From: an uncultured Porphyromonadaceae bacterium
Lineage (GTDB): Bacteria; Bacteroidota; Bacteroidia; Bacteroidales; Muribaculaceae
Length of the DNA: 6,350 bases
NCBI GenBank assembly: GCA_902475285.1
Contig: CABRZA010000141.1
Location: 1-6,350, forward strand
Direction: 5' to 3'
Shown: positions 1-6,307 of the stretch, one piece after another
Position numbering within the stretch: position 1 is the stretch's first letter
Layout: each line of letters starts with the position of its first letter
Translations under genes and position numbers: made by a program
Notes under the pieces: generated by a model
What the model was told of the DNA's origin: nothing
Seen by the model: the letters and a program-made list of their open reading frames with translations, nothing else
Database searches by the model: none

Positions 1-1
1 C

Positions 2-133
2 CTCTGGGTGGCTCTTGGAGCCATATTTCTGATAATATTGCTCATCATCTGGCTGACGTTCGCCGATCTTACCGGCAATACCGACGTGGCAGCCTTCATA
101 GCTCCTTATATTGTGAACGCACCTTTACACTGA
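2..133 (+). CDS. C-terminal end of an unidentified membrane protein (5' truncated by window)
   Basis: The frame beginning at base 2 is open to a TGA at 131-133 and gives 43 residues. It opens with a strongly hydrophobic segment (LWVALGAIFLIILLIIWLTF) that reads as a transmembrane helix, followed by a roughly 23-residue polar/amphipathic tail ending in NAPLH. The other two forward frames are hydrophilic and rich in His and Arg, so this one is preferred. The TGA directly abuts the ATG of the next gene, another small membrane protein, which suggests one transcript with coupled translation. I do not recognise the family. The rest of the protein lies outside the window, so neither its length nor its number of membrane helices can be given. 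Confidence 0.55.
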   Translation, partial: LWVALGAIFLIILLIIWLTFADLTGNTDVAAFIAPYIVNAPLH

Positions 134-451
134 ATGGCCATGCATGAATATCTTGTTGTCGGAGCCGAACACAGCGGGCTGCTTGTGTGGCTCCTCTGGG
201 CCCTTATAGGCGTATTCGCCGCCATGGTTGCCGCGCGTATGACTCAAGGGCGGCGCATACTGTGGTTCGACATCATAATCGGCCTGGTTGCCTCGACGTT
301 GGGCGGCTATCTGTCGACTCAATTTTTGGGCGACACGCCGCTGATGCTCTTCCTGATATCGGTGATGTCGTCGGCCTTCTGCTCGGCAGCCGTGCTTTGG
401 ATTGCGGGTGCGCTGACGGCGCATTTCACCCGCGACGAGCATCTCGATTAA
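134..451 (+). CDS. Small three-helix membrane protein, GlsB/YeaQ/YmgE (transglycosylase-associated) type
   Basis: 105 residues with three hydrophobic segments at about 16-34, 43-62 and 70-94. Short basic or polar links (RMTQGRR, FLGDT) and an acidic tail (TRDEHLD) separate and follow them, so this is an inner-membrane protein. The pattern of a glycine-rich first helix, a basic turn, then DIIIGLVASTLGGYL and a third helix ending in LWIAGAL matches the GlsB/YeaQ/YmgE family. That family holds small stress-linked membrane proteins of about 80-110 residues whose biochemical role is unsettled. The assignment rests on this pattern, not on a search. The start at 134 directly follows the TGA of the upstream gene; a second in-frame ATG at 140 (giving MHEYLVV) is equally possible. 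No Shine-Dalgarno is seen, so translation may rely on coupling. The stop lies just before a hairpin shared with the convergent phosphoesterase gene. Confidence 0.75.
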   Translation: MAMHEYLVVGAEHSGLLVWLLWALIGVFAAMVAARMTQGRRILWFDIIIGLVASTLGGYLSTQFLGDTPLMLFLISVMSSAFCSAAVLWIAGALTAHFTRDEHLD

Positions 452-467
452 GAGTTTAACATTAAGA

Positions 468-510
468 ACATAAGGACATAAGCCACAAAATAGGGTTTAT
501 GTCCTTATGT
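468..510. terminator. Bidirectional hairpin terminator between convergent genes
   Basis: Bases 468-484 and 494-510 form a 17-bp stem: 14 perfect pairs (ACATAAGGACATAA with its complement), then one G-T and two C-G pairs, closing on a 9-nt loop. It fills the 75-bp gap between the stop at 451 (+ strand) and the stop at 527 (- strand), so it can end transcription from both sides. The stem is AT-rich and no long U-tract follows on either strand, so it is not a textbook intrinsic terminator. Confidence 0.6.
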
Positions 511-526
511 ATATGTATTAATCGAG

Positions 527-1021
527 CTATCGCTTGCCGAGTTCGATTACCTCGCAGTCGGTGGGGCGGCCGTCGGTGACGGTCAGTTTCACCAGTGTGC
601 GAACTTTCTGCCATCCCTGCTGGCCGGCGGCGCCGGGATTGATGTGCAGTAGGGCGAGCTCCTTGTCGTAGATAACTTTAAGGATATGCGAGTGCCCGTC
701 GACCATCAGGCCTATACCCTGCTCTTTCAGAAGGCGCTTCATGCCCGGACTCCATCGGCCGGGATAGCCGCCTATGTGGGTGAGTAGAACTTTGAGGCCG
801 CCATCGATTTCGAACACAAGGAGCTCCGGGCAACGGCGGCGCATGGAGCCCGTATCGACGTTGCCGCTGACGGCGCGCACCGGGGCTATGGCGGAGAGAC
901 GGTCGATGATGTCGATGTCGCCTACGTCGCCGGCATGCCATATCTCGTCGCAGCCGTCGAAATGAAGGGCGTAGCGGTCGTCCCAGTAGCCGTGGGTGTC
1001 GCTCAGGATTCCTATTTTCAT
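527..1021 (-). CDS. YfcE/MJ0936-type metallophosphoesterase (phosphodiesterase family)
   Basis: 164 residues, the usual length for single-domain YfcE-like calcineurin-type phosphoesterases. These are cytoplasmic di-metal hydrolases; family members cleave phosphodiester substrates such as bis-pNPP in vitro, and the physiological substrate is usually unknown. The motif blocks appear in order: SDTHG at 7-11 (D8, H10), HAGD at 29-32 (D32), GNVD at 53-56 (N54), THIGG from T81 (H82) and GHSH at 109-112 (H110, H112), then INPGAAG at 127-133. Together these supply the expected dinuclear metal ligands. The fourth block reads THIGGYPGRW rather than the THGH of many homologues. The start at 1021 lies about 12 nt downstream of the predicted transcription start of a promoter shared back to back with pta, so the leader would be very short. 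It has no operon partner in the window and is convergent with the small membrane protein gene. Confidence 0.88.
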   Translation of the reverse strand: MKIGILSDTHGYWDDRYALHFDGCDEIWHAGDVGDIDIIDRLSAIAPVRAVSGNVDTGSMRRRCPELLVFEIDGGLKVLLTHIGGYPGRWSPGMKRLLKEQGIGLMVDGHSHILKVIYDKELALLHINPGAAGQQGWQKVRTLVKLTVTDGRPTDCEVIELGKR

Positions 1022-1037
1022 ATCGCAAATTTTGACA

Positions 1038-1071
1038 CAAAGTTACGCAAAAAAACACAAATTTTGCGTAC
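1038..1071 (-). promoter_or_regulatory. Predicted Bacteroidetes-type promoter for the phosphoesterase gene
   Basis: On the - strand TAACTTTG (1045 down to 1038) fits the Bacteroidetes sigma-ABfr -7 consensus TAnnTTTG and sits 17 bases ahead of the start codon at 1021. The -33 region would fall around 1064-1070, where no clear TTTG is present, so that half is weak. It overlaps the pta promoter on the other strand. Confidence 0.5.
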
Positions 1072-1076
1072 CTTTG
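1043..1076 (+). promoter_or_regulatory. Predicted Bacteroidetes-type promoter for pta-ackA
   Basis: TACCTTTG at 1069-1076 matches the Bacteroidetes -7 consensus TAnnTTTG exactly and lies within the GCGTACCTTTGCA context often seen ahead of Bacteroidales genes. The expected -33 position (about 1043-1048, GTTACG) is a poor match to TTTG. Transcription would start near 1081, leaving a leader of about 35 nt that becomes A-rich just before the pta ATG. Confidence 0.6.
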
Positions 1077-1115
1077 CACACGCAATCTCCCCTACTAAAC
1101 AACATAAAACCGAAA

Positions 1116-2129
1116 ATGGAACTTTTCGAACGACTAACGGCCAATGCCAAGGCACATCCGCAGCGCATTGTCCTTCCCGAGGGTCTCGAACCCCGCACTC
1201 TCACCGCCGCTGACAGAATCATAGCCGACGGTCTGGCAGAGATTATCCTCATAGGATCGCCGGCCGACATCCATGCCATGGCCGCCGAACTCCGCCTCAC
1301 CAACATATCGAAAGCCACCATAGTCGACCCCGCCGACGAGACAGTAATCGACCGCTATGCGCCCCTCTTCTACGAGCTGCGCAAGAGCAAGGGCATCACC
1401 ATGGACGAGGCACGCCTCACCACCGCCAACCCCCTCTATCTCGGCTGCCTTATGGTTAAGGCGGGCGACGCCGACGGCCAGGTGGCCGGCGCGATGAACA
1501 CCACGGGCAACGTGCTGCGCGCCGCCTTCCAGGTGATAAAGACCGTGCCGGGCATCAGCGTGGTGTCGGGCGCCTTCATCATGCTTCTACCCAAGGGCTC
1601 GAAGTTCGGCACCGACGACATTCTCATTTTCGCCGACTGCGCCGTTGTGCCCAACCCCACCGCTCCCGAACTTGCGCAGATTGCCGTTGCCGCCGCACGC
1701 ACGGCACGCGACATTGCCGGCATTGAGCCACGCGTGGCCATACTCTCGTTCTCCACCAAGGGTTCGGCCAAGAGCGACGCCGTCGACAAGGTAATCGAAG
1801 CCACCGACCTGGCGCGCCAGCTCGACCCGAAGCTCATCCTCGACGGCGAGCTACAGGCCGACGCCGCCATCGTGCCCTCGGTAGCGGCCAGCAAGGCCCC
1901 CGGCAGCCCTCTTAGCGGCCGTGCCAACGTGCTCGTGTTCCCCTCGCTCGAAGTGGGCAACATAGCCTACAAGCTCGTGCAGCGCCTCGGCGGCGTGCAG
2001 GCAGTGGGCCCCGTTCTTCAAGGCCTGGCAGCGCCGGTCAACGACCTCTCGCGCGGCTGCTTCCCCGAAGACATCTACAAGACCATTATCATCACATGCA
2101 ACCAGGCCATCGGTCTGAAAAACAAATAA
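1116..2129 (+). CDS. pta: Phosphate acetyltransferase (EC 2.3.1.8)
   Basis: Cytoplasmic enzyme that interconverts acetyl-CoA + phosphate and acetyl phosphate + CoA, the first step of acetate formation. The 337 residues match the short, single-domain Pta class without the N-terminal DRTGG/P-loop regulatory domains of E. coli Pta. Family landmarks are RIVLPEGLEPRTLTAA (17-32), LSFSTKGSA (210-218), LDGELQADAAIVP (242-254), ASKAPGSPLSGRANVLVFP (258-276) and PVNDLSRGC (307-315). S312, R313 and D319 align with Ser309, Arg310 and Asp316 of Methanosarcina thermophila Pta, which are involved in catalysis. The start at 1116 is chosen because the protein begins MELFERL, as homologues do, behind an A-rich stretch (aaaaccgaaa); the frame stays open back to 996, but that would run through the promoter. 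It lies 7 nt ahead of ackA in one operon. Confidence 0.97.
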   Translation: MELFERLTANAKAHPQRIVLPEGLEPRTLTAADRIIADGLAEIILIGSPADIHAMAAELRLTNISKATIVDPADETVIDRYAPLFYELRKSKGITMDEARLTTANPLYLGCLMVKAGDADGQVAGAMNTTGNVLRAAFQVIKTVPGISVVSGAFIMLLPKGSKFGTDDILIFADCAVVPNPTAPELAQIAVAAARTARDIAGIEPRVAILSFSTKGSAKSDAVDKVIEATDLARQLDPKLILDGELQADAAIVPSVAASKAPGSPLSGRANVLVFPSLEVGNIAYKLVQRLGGVQAVGPVLQGLAAPVNDLSRGCFPEDIYKTIIITCNQAIGLKNK

Positions 2130-2136
2130 TAGCGAA

Positions 2137-3342
2137 ATGAAAATCCTCGTTCTCAACTCGGGCTCCAGCTCGGTGAAATACAAGCTCTTCGACCTCGAAG
2201 GCGACAACGACAAAGTACTCGCCGAAGGCGGCGTGGAGAAAATCGGTCTTCCGGGCGGCTTTCTGAAATACAAGCTCGCCGACGGCAGCAAGGCCACCGA
2301 CGAGCTCGGCCACATCGACCACCGCCAGGCCATCGAGGCCATTCTCGCCAAGCTCACCGACCCCAAGGACGGCTGCATAGCATCCTTCGGCGAAATCGAC
2401 GCCGTTGGCCATCGCGTGGTGCACGGCGGCGAGAAGTTCAGCGAGAGCGTACTCATCACCGACGAGGTGAAGGACAAAATCCGCGAGTGCTACGACATAG
2501 CTCCCCTCCACAACCCCGCCAACATGACGGGCATCGACGCCATAACGGCCCTTATGCCGGGCGTGCCTCAGGTGGGAGTGTTCGACACGGCCTTCCATCA
2601 GACCATGCCGGCCAAGGCATATATGTATGCCCTGCCCTACAAATATTATACGGAAGACGGCGTTCGCCGCTACGGCTTCCACGGCACGAGCCACCGCTAT
2701 GTGAGCGGCCGCGTGTGCGAAATGCTGGGCGTCGACCCGGCCAAGCAGCGCATCATCACCTGCCACATAGGCAACGGCGCCTCGATGGCAGCCGTGGTGG
2801 GCGGCAAGTGCGTCGACACATCGATGGGCCTCACTCCCGTGGAAGGCCTCATGATGGGCACGCGCGTGGGCGACGTCGACCCGGGTGCCCTCACCTATCT
2901 CATGACCAAGCACAACCTCAGCGCCGAGCAGCTGCAAAGCATCATCAACAAGGAGAGCGGCGTGCTGGGTGTGAGCGGCGTGAGCAACGACATGCGCGAA
3001 ATCGAGGCTGCCATCGCCGAAGGCAACGAGCGCGCGCGCCTGGCCCTCGACATGTATATGCTGCGCATCACCAAGTATATCGGCGCCTATGCTGCCGAGA
3101 TGGGCGGCGTTGACATAATCGTCTTCACCGGCGGTGTGGGCGAGAACCAGGCCGGCCTGCGCTACGACGTATGCTCCACCCTCGGCTTCATGGGTGTGGA
3201 AATCGACAAGGAAGTCAACGCCCGCACCCGCGGCACCGAGACCGTGATCAGCACTCCCGGCTCGCGCGTGACTGTGTGCGTCGTGCCCACCGACGAAGAG
3301 CTCACCATCGCCCGCGACACCCGCACCCTGACCTCGAAGTAA
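2137..3342 (+). CDS. ackA: Acetate kinase (EC 2.7.2.1)
   Basis: Converts acetyl phosphate + ADP to acetate + ATP, giving substrate-level ATP from the product of Pta. 401 residues, the normal length for the family (ASKHA fold, cytoplasmic). Visible signatures are VLNSGSSSVKYKLF (5-18; N7 and the serine loop), HRVVHGG (92-98; R93), FDTAFH (149-154; D150), YGFHGTSH (179-186; H182), HIGNGAS (210-216; N213), GTRVGDVDPG (241-250; R243), FTGGVGEN (330-337) and PTDEELTIARDT (384-395; E387). These correspond to the active-site residues of Methanosarcina Ack (N7, R91, D148, H180, N211, R241, E384), so it should be active. The start follows the pta stop by 7 nt (taatagcgaaATG) with no Shine-Dalgarno, pointing to coupling within one pta-ackA transcript. 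A hairpin follows the stop, and the next gene is convergent. Confidence 0.98.
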   Translation: MKILVLNSGSSSVKYKLFDLEGDNDKVLAEGGVEKIGLPGGFLKYKLADGSKATDELGHIDHRQAIEAILAKLTDPKDGCIASFGEIDAVGHRVVHGGEKFSESVLITDEVKDKIRECYDIAPLHNPANMTGIDAITALMPGVPQVGVFDTAFHQTMPAKAYMYALPYKYYTEDGVRRYGFHGTSHRYVSGRVCEMLGVDPAKQRIITCHIGNGASMAAVVGGKCVDTSMGLTPVEGLMMGTRVGDVDPGALTYLMTKHNLSAEQLQSIINKESGVLGVSGVSNDMREIEAAIAEGNERARLALDMYMLRITKYIGAYAAEMGGVDIIVFTGGVGENQAGLRYDVCSTLGFMGVEIDKEVNARTRGTETVISTPGSRVTVCVVPTDEELTIARDTRTLTSK

Positions 3343-3369
3343 GCCCTAACTCATATATTTGACCTAAAA

Positions 3370-3406
3370 TAAGGCCGTCGTCTGCTGAGTGCGGGCGGCG
3401 GCCTTA
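3370..3406. terminator. Hairpin terminator between ackA and aspD
   Basis: TAAGGCCGTCG (3370-3380) pairs with CGGCGGCCTTA (3396-3406) as an 11-bp GC-rich stem with one G-T wobble, in the 87-bp gap between convergent stops. Read on the - strand (after aspD) the stem runs into the T-rich ATTTTA, as an intrinsic terminator should. On the + strand (after ackA) the following bases are CGGTCAAGAG, with no U-tract. It therefore looks better suited to ending aspD transcripts, with a weaker or Rho-assisted role for pta-ackA. Confidence 0.65.
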
Positions 3407-3429
3407 CGGTCAAGAGAGATTAAGGTACT

Positions 3430-5073
3430 TTATTTCTTTTTGGAAGCGAGGTATTCTTCGTGGTACTCTTCGAGTATGGCGCGGACCATCTTGCCGATGG
3501 TCACATAGGCGTCTCGGTCGAGGTTTGCCTCGGAGGTGCGGATGCTCCAGTCGGGGCCGTCGAAGCCAGAGCCGTTGAGCACCACGATGCTCTTTTCGGC
3601 AGCGAGGCGCATCGTCACGTCGAGCGGGTCGTGGGCTGTGGGGAGCCATGCGGCGAAGTCGTCGCCGTAGAGTTTCTTGGCCCACACCATCATGTCGATT
3701 TCGCTGTAATAGCCCACGCGGAGGTCGTCGGGCACGAGGGTGAATCCGGTTGCCTCCCAAAGGGCATTGAGACGGTCGTGAATCATGCCCTGCATTTTGG
3801 TTTTATAGACATTGTCGGTGTCGAGGAGGCATTTGATGGCGAAGAGGCTCATCTGTATCTGCTGGGGTGTAGACAGGCCGGCGGTGTGGTTGAGGGCCAC
3901 GTCGCGCGAGTCGGCCACCATTCGGTCGATGAAGGAGAGCTTGCTCACGTCGAGTGTGAGCGAGCCGTAGCGCCGTGCGAGGTCGGCCTTTTGAGCCTCG
4001 GGCAGACGTGCGAGGTGGTCGTCCATCAAGTTGTGCTTGGCGGCGGCCACGACGGCCAGACGCCATCCGGTGGCACCGAAGTATTTCGAGAACGAGTAGA
4101 CGCAGAGTGTATTGTAAGGCAGGGTGTACATGAGCGACTTGAAGTCGGTGGCGAAAGTGCCGTAGACGTCGTCGGTTACCACGATCAGGTTGGGATTGTC
4201 TTTCTTGACGATGTCGACGAATCGCTCGAGGTCGTGCTCCGACAGGCGGTAGGATGGCGGATTGGAGGGGTTGATTAGGCACACGAGCTTCACTGCGGGG
4301 TCGCGGAGCTTGTCGAGCTCTTCGTCGGAGTACTGCCAGTAGTGGTATCCGTCGGCCTCGACGGGATTGGCGCTTACGGTAATGACGTCGAAAGCGAAGC
4401 GGTCGAGCTGCGGAATCTCGATGTAGGGCGTGAAGAGCGGCGCCATGAGGACAATCTTGTCGCCTTTTCCCACGAGGTGGTTGGCCTGAAGGGAATCGAA
4501 CACATAGCACATGCCGGCAGTGCCGCCTTCGGTGGCGAAGAGGTCGTATTCCTTACCGTCGCCCGGAGCATGGTGGCCCATCTCCTGGGCCAGATAGGAG
4601 CGTACGGCAACCTCGGTATATTTGAGGATACGGGGAGGCGTGGGATAGTGGTCGCCGATGATGCCGTCGCCCCATTCCATGGCGAGCTCGTCGGCATCGG
4701 CGCCGAGACGGTCAATCATATAATGATATGCGTCGGCCAGGAGCTTTGCGCCTGCCTCGTCGGCGTTTTTGCGGAGGAACGACTCGAAACGAACGCCCAT
4801 GCCAGCCTGCGAGGGACAGCCTGCTATGCCGGGCTCGTCGGTATGCACGCGTCGGCACTCTTCGAGAGCGAATTTACCCAGGAGGAAGAACGATTCGCGT
4901 GCGTCGGCCGCAATCCAGTTGGGGTTGCCGCGGCCGGCATTGAGATAGGTGGCACACGATCGGCGGGCGTCTTCCTGTGCCAGGTTTATAAGTTCGTTCT
5001 TAATTTCGAACGGGCTCATTTGGTCGAGCCGTTGCTCGTAGGAGCGGCTCAGGGGATTGGTATTCTGGTCCAT
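3430..5073 (-). CDS. aspD: Aspartate 4-decarboxylase / bifunctional aspartate aminotransferase (EC 4.1.1.12)
   Basis: PLP enzyme of fold type I that removes the beta-carboxyl of L-aspartate to give L-alanine + CO2, with side aspartate aminotransferase activity in characterised homologues. At 547 residues it matches the usual 530-550 of AspD and is longer than ordinary aminotransferases. GRGNPNW (47-53) is the N-terminal substrate-side loop typical of this family. LINPSNP (267-273) holds the aminotransferase Asn, TDDVYGTF (300-307) supplies the PLP-pairing Asp (D301) and Tyr (Y304), YSFSKYFGATGWR (326-338) carries the PLP lysine K330, and IRTSEANL (511-518) holds the carboxylate-binding arginine R512. 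All key residues are present, so the enzyme looks functional. It lies 19 nt downstream of aspT on the same strand, the usual aspartate:alanine exchange pair. No Shine-Dalgarno or promoter is evident in the gap. As aspT appears interrupted, its native transcription may be lost. Confidence 0.95.
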   Translation of the reverse strand: MDQNTNPLSRSYEQRLDQMSPFEIKNELINLAQEDARRSCATYLNAGRGNPNWIAADARESFFLLGKFALEECRRVHTDEPGIAGCPSQAGMGVRFESFLRKNADEAGAKLLADAYHYMIDRLGADADELAMEWGDGIIGDHYPTPPRILKYTEVAVRSYLAQEMGHHAPGDGKEYDLFATEGGTAGMCYVFDSLQANHLVGKGDKIVLMAPLFTPYIEIPQLDRFAFDVITVSANPVEADGYHYWQYSDEELDKLRDPAVKLVCLINPSNPPSYRLSEHDLERFVDIVKKDNPNLIVVTDDVYGTFATDFKSLMYTLPYNTLCVYSFSKYFGATGWRLAVVAAAKHNLMDDHLARLPEAQKADLARRYGSLTLDVSKLSFIDRMVADSRDVALNHTAGLSTPQQIQMSLFAIKCLLDTDNVYKTKMQGMIHDRLNALWEATGFTLVPDDLRVGYYSEIDMMVWAKKLYGDDFAAWLPTAHDPLDVTMRLAAEKSIVVLNGSGFDGPDWSIRTSEANLDRDAYVTIGKMVRAILEEYHEEYLASKKK

Positions 5074-5092
5074 GTCAAAGAGTTTGATTTGT

Positions 5093-6232
5093 TTAAGCGC
5101 ATATAAGTGTTATGGCCACACCCATAAGGATAAGGAGTGTATTGCCGATGGCATATGTTATGGTGTAGCCCATTGCGGGCACCGAGGAACCGATGGCGTC
5201 CTGTATGGCGCCGAGCGACGCCGTTGTAGTGCGGCTGCCGGCGCAGCATCCGAGGTTGATGGCTGGGTGGAACTTGAATATTTTGTCGCCCATCCATACG
5301 GCTATCAACAGAGGTACCGTCGTGGCTATGATACCGGCCACGAAAAGCATCCAACCGGCTTCCTTAATACCGCTTATGAAGGTGGGAGCGGCGGTGATGC
5401 CTATGACGGCGATGAACATATTGAGGCCGAGGTTATTGAGCAGCCAGACCGACGACTCGGGGATGTAGCCGAAGGTGGGGTGCTTGGAACGGAGCCAGCC
5501 CAGCAACAAGCCTGCCACAAGGGCACCGCCGGAGGTCGAGAGGCTCACGGGAATTCCGCCGAGATGGATGGTGATGGCACCTATGAGCGCACCAATGAAG
5601 ATGCCGAGACCGACGAAGACCATGTCGGTAACATTGCCCGGACGGTCGGCATAGCCGATGGTAGCGGCTGCGGTGTCGACCTCGCGCTTGAGGCCGGCTA
5701 TGGTAAGGGTATCGCCACGGAAAAGCTCTGTCTTGGCCAGGACGGGGATGGTCTGTCCGGCGCGCGAAATGTGCGCGATCGACACACCCTGCATCTCGGG
5801 CATGGCACGGAGGGCGTCGACGGTGAGGCCGTCGCACTTCTTGTTACTCAGAAGGACGGGAATTTTTTCCACAGGATAGCTCAGAAGCTCGGCATCGGCT
5901 ACTTCGGGTCCTATCCAACTCTCGTCTTCTATTACAAACTCACGTCGTCCGCTGAGGACTACTTCGTCGCCTTTCGACACAGTGACGGTTGCCGCTGGGT
6001 CGTCGACTATACTGGCGCCCGTACGCAGGCGCTCAACAAATATGCGTCGCCCGAGTTTCTTCATGTTCTCCTCGATTTCGGCCACGGTGCGGGGCTGATC
6101 GAAGAAGTCGCCGTCGACCTTATATGCTCGGAACACCACAGGGCGCAGGGCATTGATGAAGGCAGGGTCGTTGTTGACGGAGCTGTCGTTCATGCTCTTC
6201 TCGAGGTCGGCGGTCTGCTGCTTTACTTTCTT
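5093..6232 (-). pseudogene. aspT: Aspartate:alanine antiporter AspT, C-terminal two thirds only (N-terminal membrane half missing)
   Basis: Intact AspT (AAEX family) is about 540-560 residues: five or so membrane helices, two cytosolic RCK_C/TrkA_C domains, then a second membrane half. It swaps aspartate for alanine and, with AspD, generates proton motive force. Here the frame is open only from codon 6232-6230 (KKVKQQTADLEKS), just after two in-frame TAA codons, to the stop at 5093. The first ATG is at 6193 and gives 366 residues. Counting from it, the RCK_C domains lie at about 16-90 and 95-172 (the second containing ELFRGDTLTIAG). Five hydrophobic stretches follow at about 189-211, 220-235, 250-271, 280-300 and 345-364, with the family signature CCAGSRTTTASLGAI (316-330) and PAMGYTITYAIGN (339-351). 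The N-terminal membrane half of about 180 residues is absent and the upstream sequence is unrelated, so this is most likely a gene cut by an insertion. A short protein from 6193 could still be made but should not transport. The 19-nt spacing to aspD is kept. Confidence 0.85.
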
Positions 6233-6259
6233 TTATTACTGTCCGCTAAACCATAAATC

Positions 6260-6299
6260 AGTGAGTCCAACATCTTGAAAGGCAGACGTTGGGCTTACT
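6260..6299 (+). repeat. Hairpin-forming inverted repeat just upstream of the putative transposase start
   Basis: AGTGAGTCCAAC (6260-6271) pairs with GTTGGGCTTACT (6288-6299) over 12 positions (two of them G-T wobbles) around a 16-nt loop. The 3' arm ends 8 nt before the ATG at 6308. In RNA read in from outside, the stem would sit beside the translation start. Confidence 0.6.
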
Positions 6300-6307
6300 T
6301 TTAGAGT

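Larger units (their letters stand above)
1038..1076. repeat. 15-bp inverted repeat spanning the divergent promoters
   Basis: CAAAGTTACGCAAAA (1038-1052) and TTTTGCGTACCTTTG (1062-1076) are inverted copies matching at 14 of 15 positions, separated by a 9-nt A-rich spacer. Each arm contains the outward-facing -7 box of one of the two divergent genes, and each lies where the -33 region of the opposite promoter would be. It may simply be two similar promoters back to back, or it may be an operator for a dimeric regulator. Confidence 0.7.

Noticed and set aside
996..1115. A 40-residue N-terminal extension of Pta from the ATG at 996
   Set aside because: It would overlap the phosphoesterase gene and translate through the predicted promoter. 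The 337-residue form from 1116 matches the family's length and N-terminus.
1436..2937. Long - strand frames opposite pta and ackA (175, 208 and 281 codons)
   Set aside because: They are antisense to two full-length, motif-complete enzymes and show low-complexity composition typical of shadow frames.
3460..5106. Two long + strand frames (272 and 254 codons) opposite aspD
   Set aside because: Both are mirror frames of aspD, rich in Val, Gly, Glu and His without motifs. AspD itself carries the complete PLP signature.
5057..6256. 399-codon open frame on the + strand opposite aspT and across its broken end
   Set aside because: It lies antisense to a clearly coding aspT fragment with recognisable domains, its product shows no family motifs, and it runs across the junction. 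GC-rich codon bias explains the opposite-strand openness.
6234..6281. A 16-codon - strand ORF starting MLDSLIYGLADSNKRK
   Set aside because: It is short, has no evident promoter or ribosome-binding region, and crosses the presumed IS edge. It is best read as chance.
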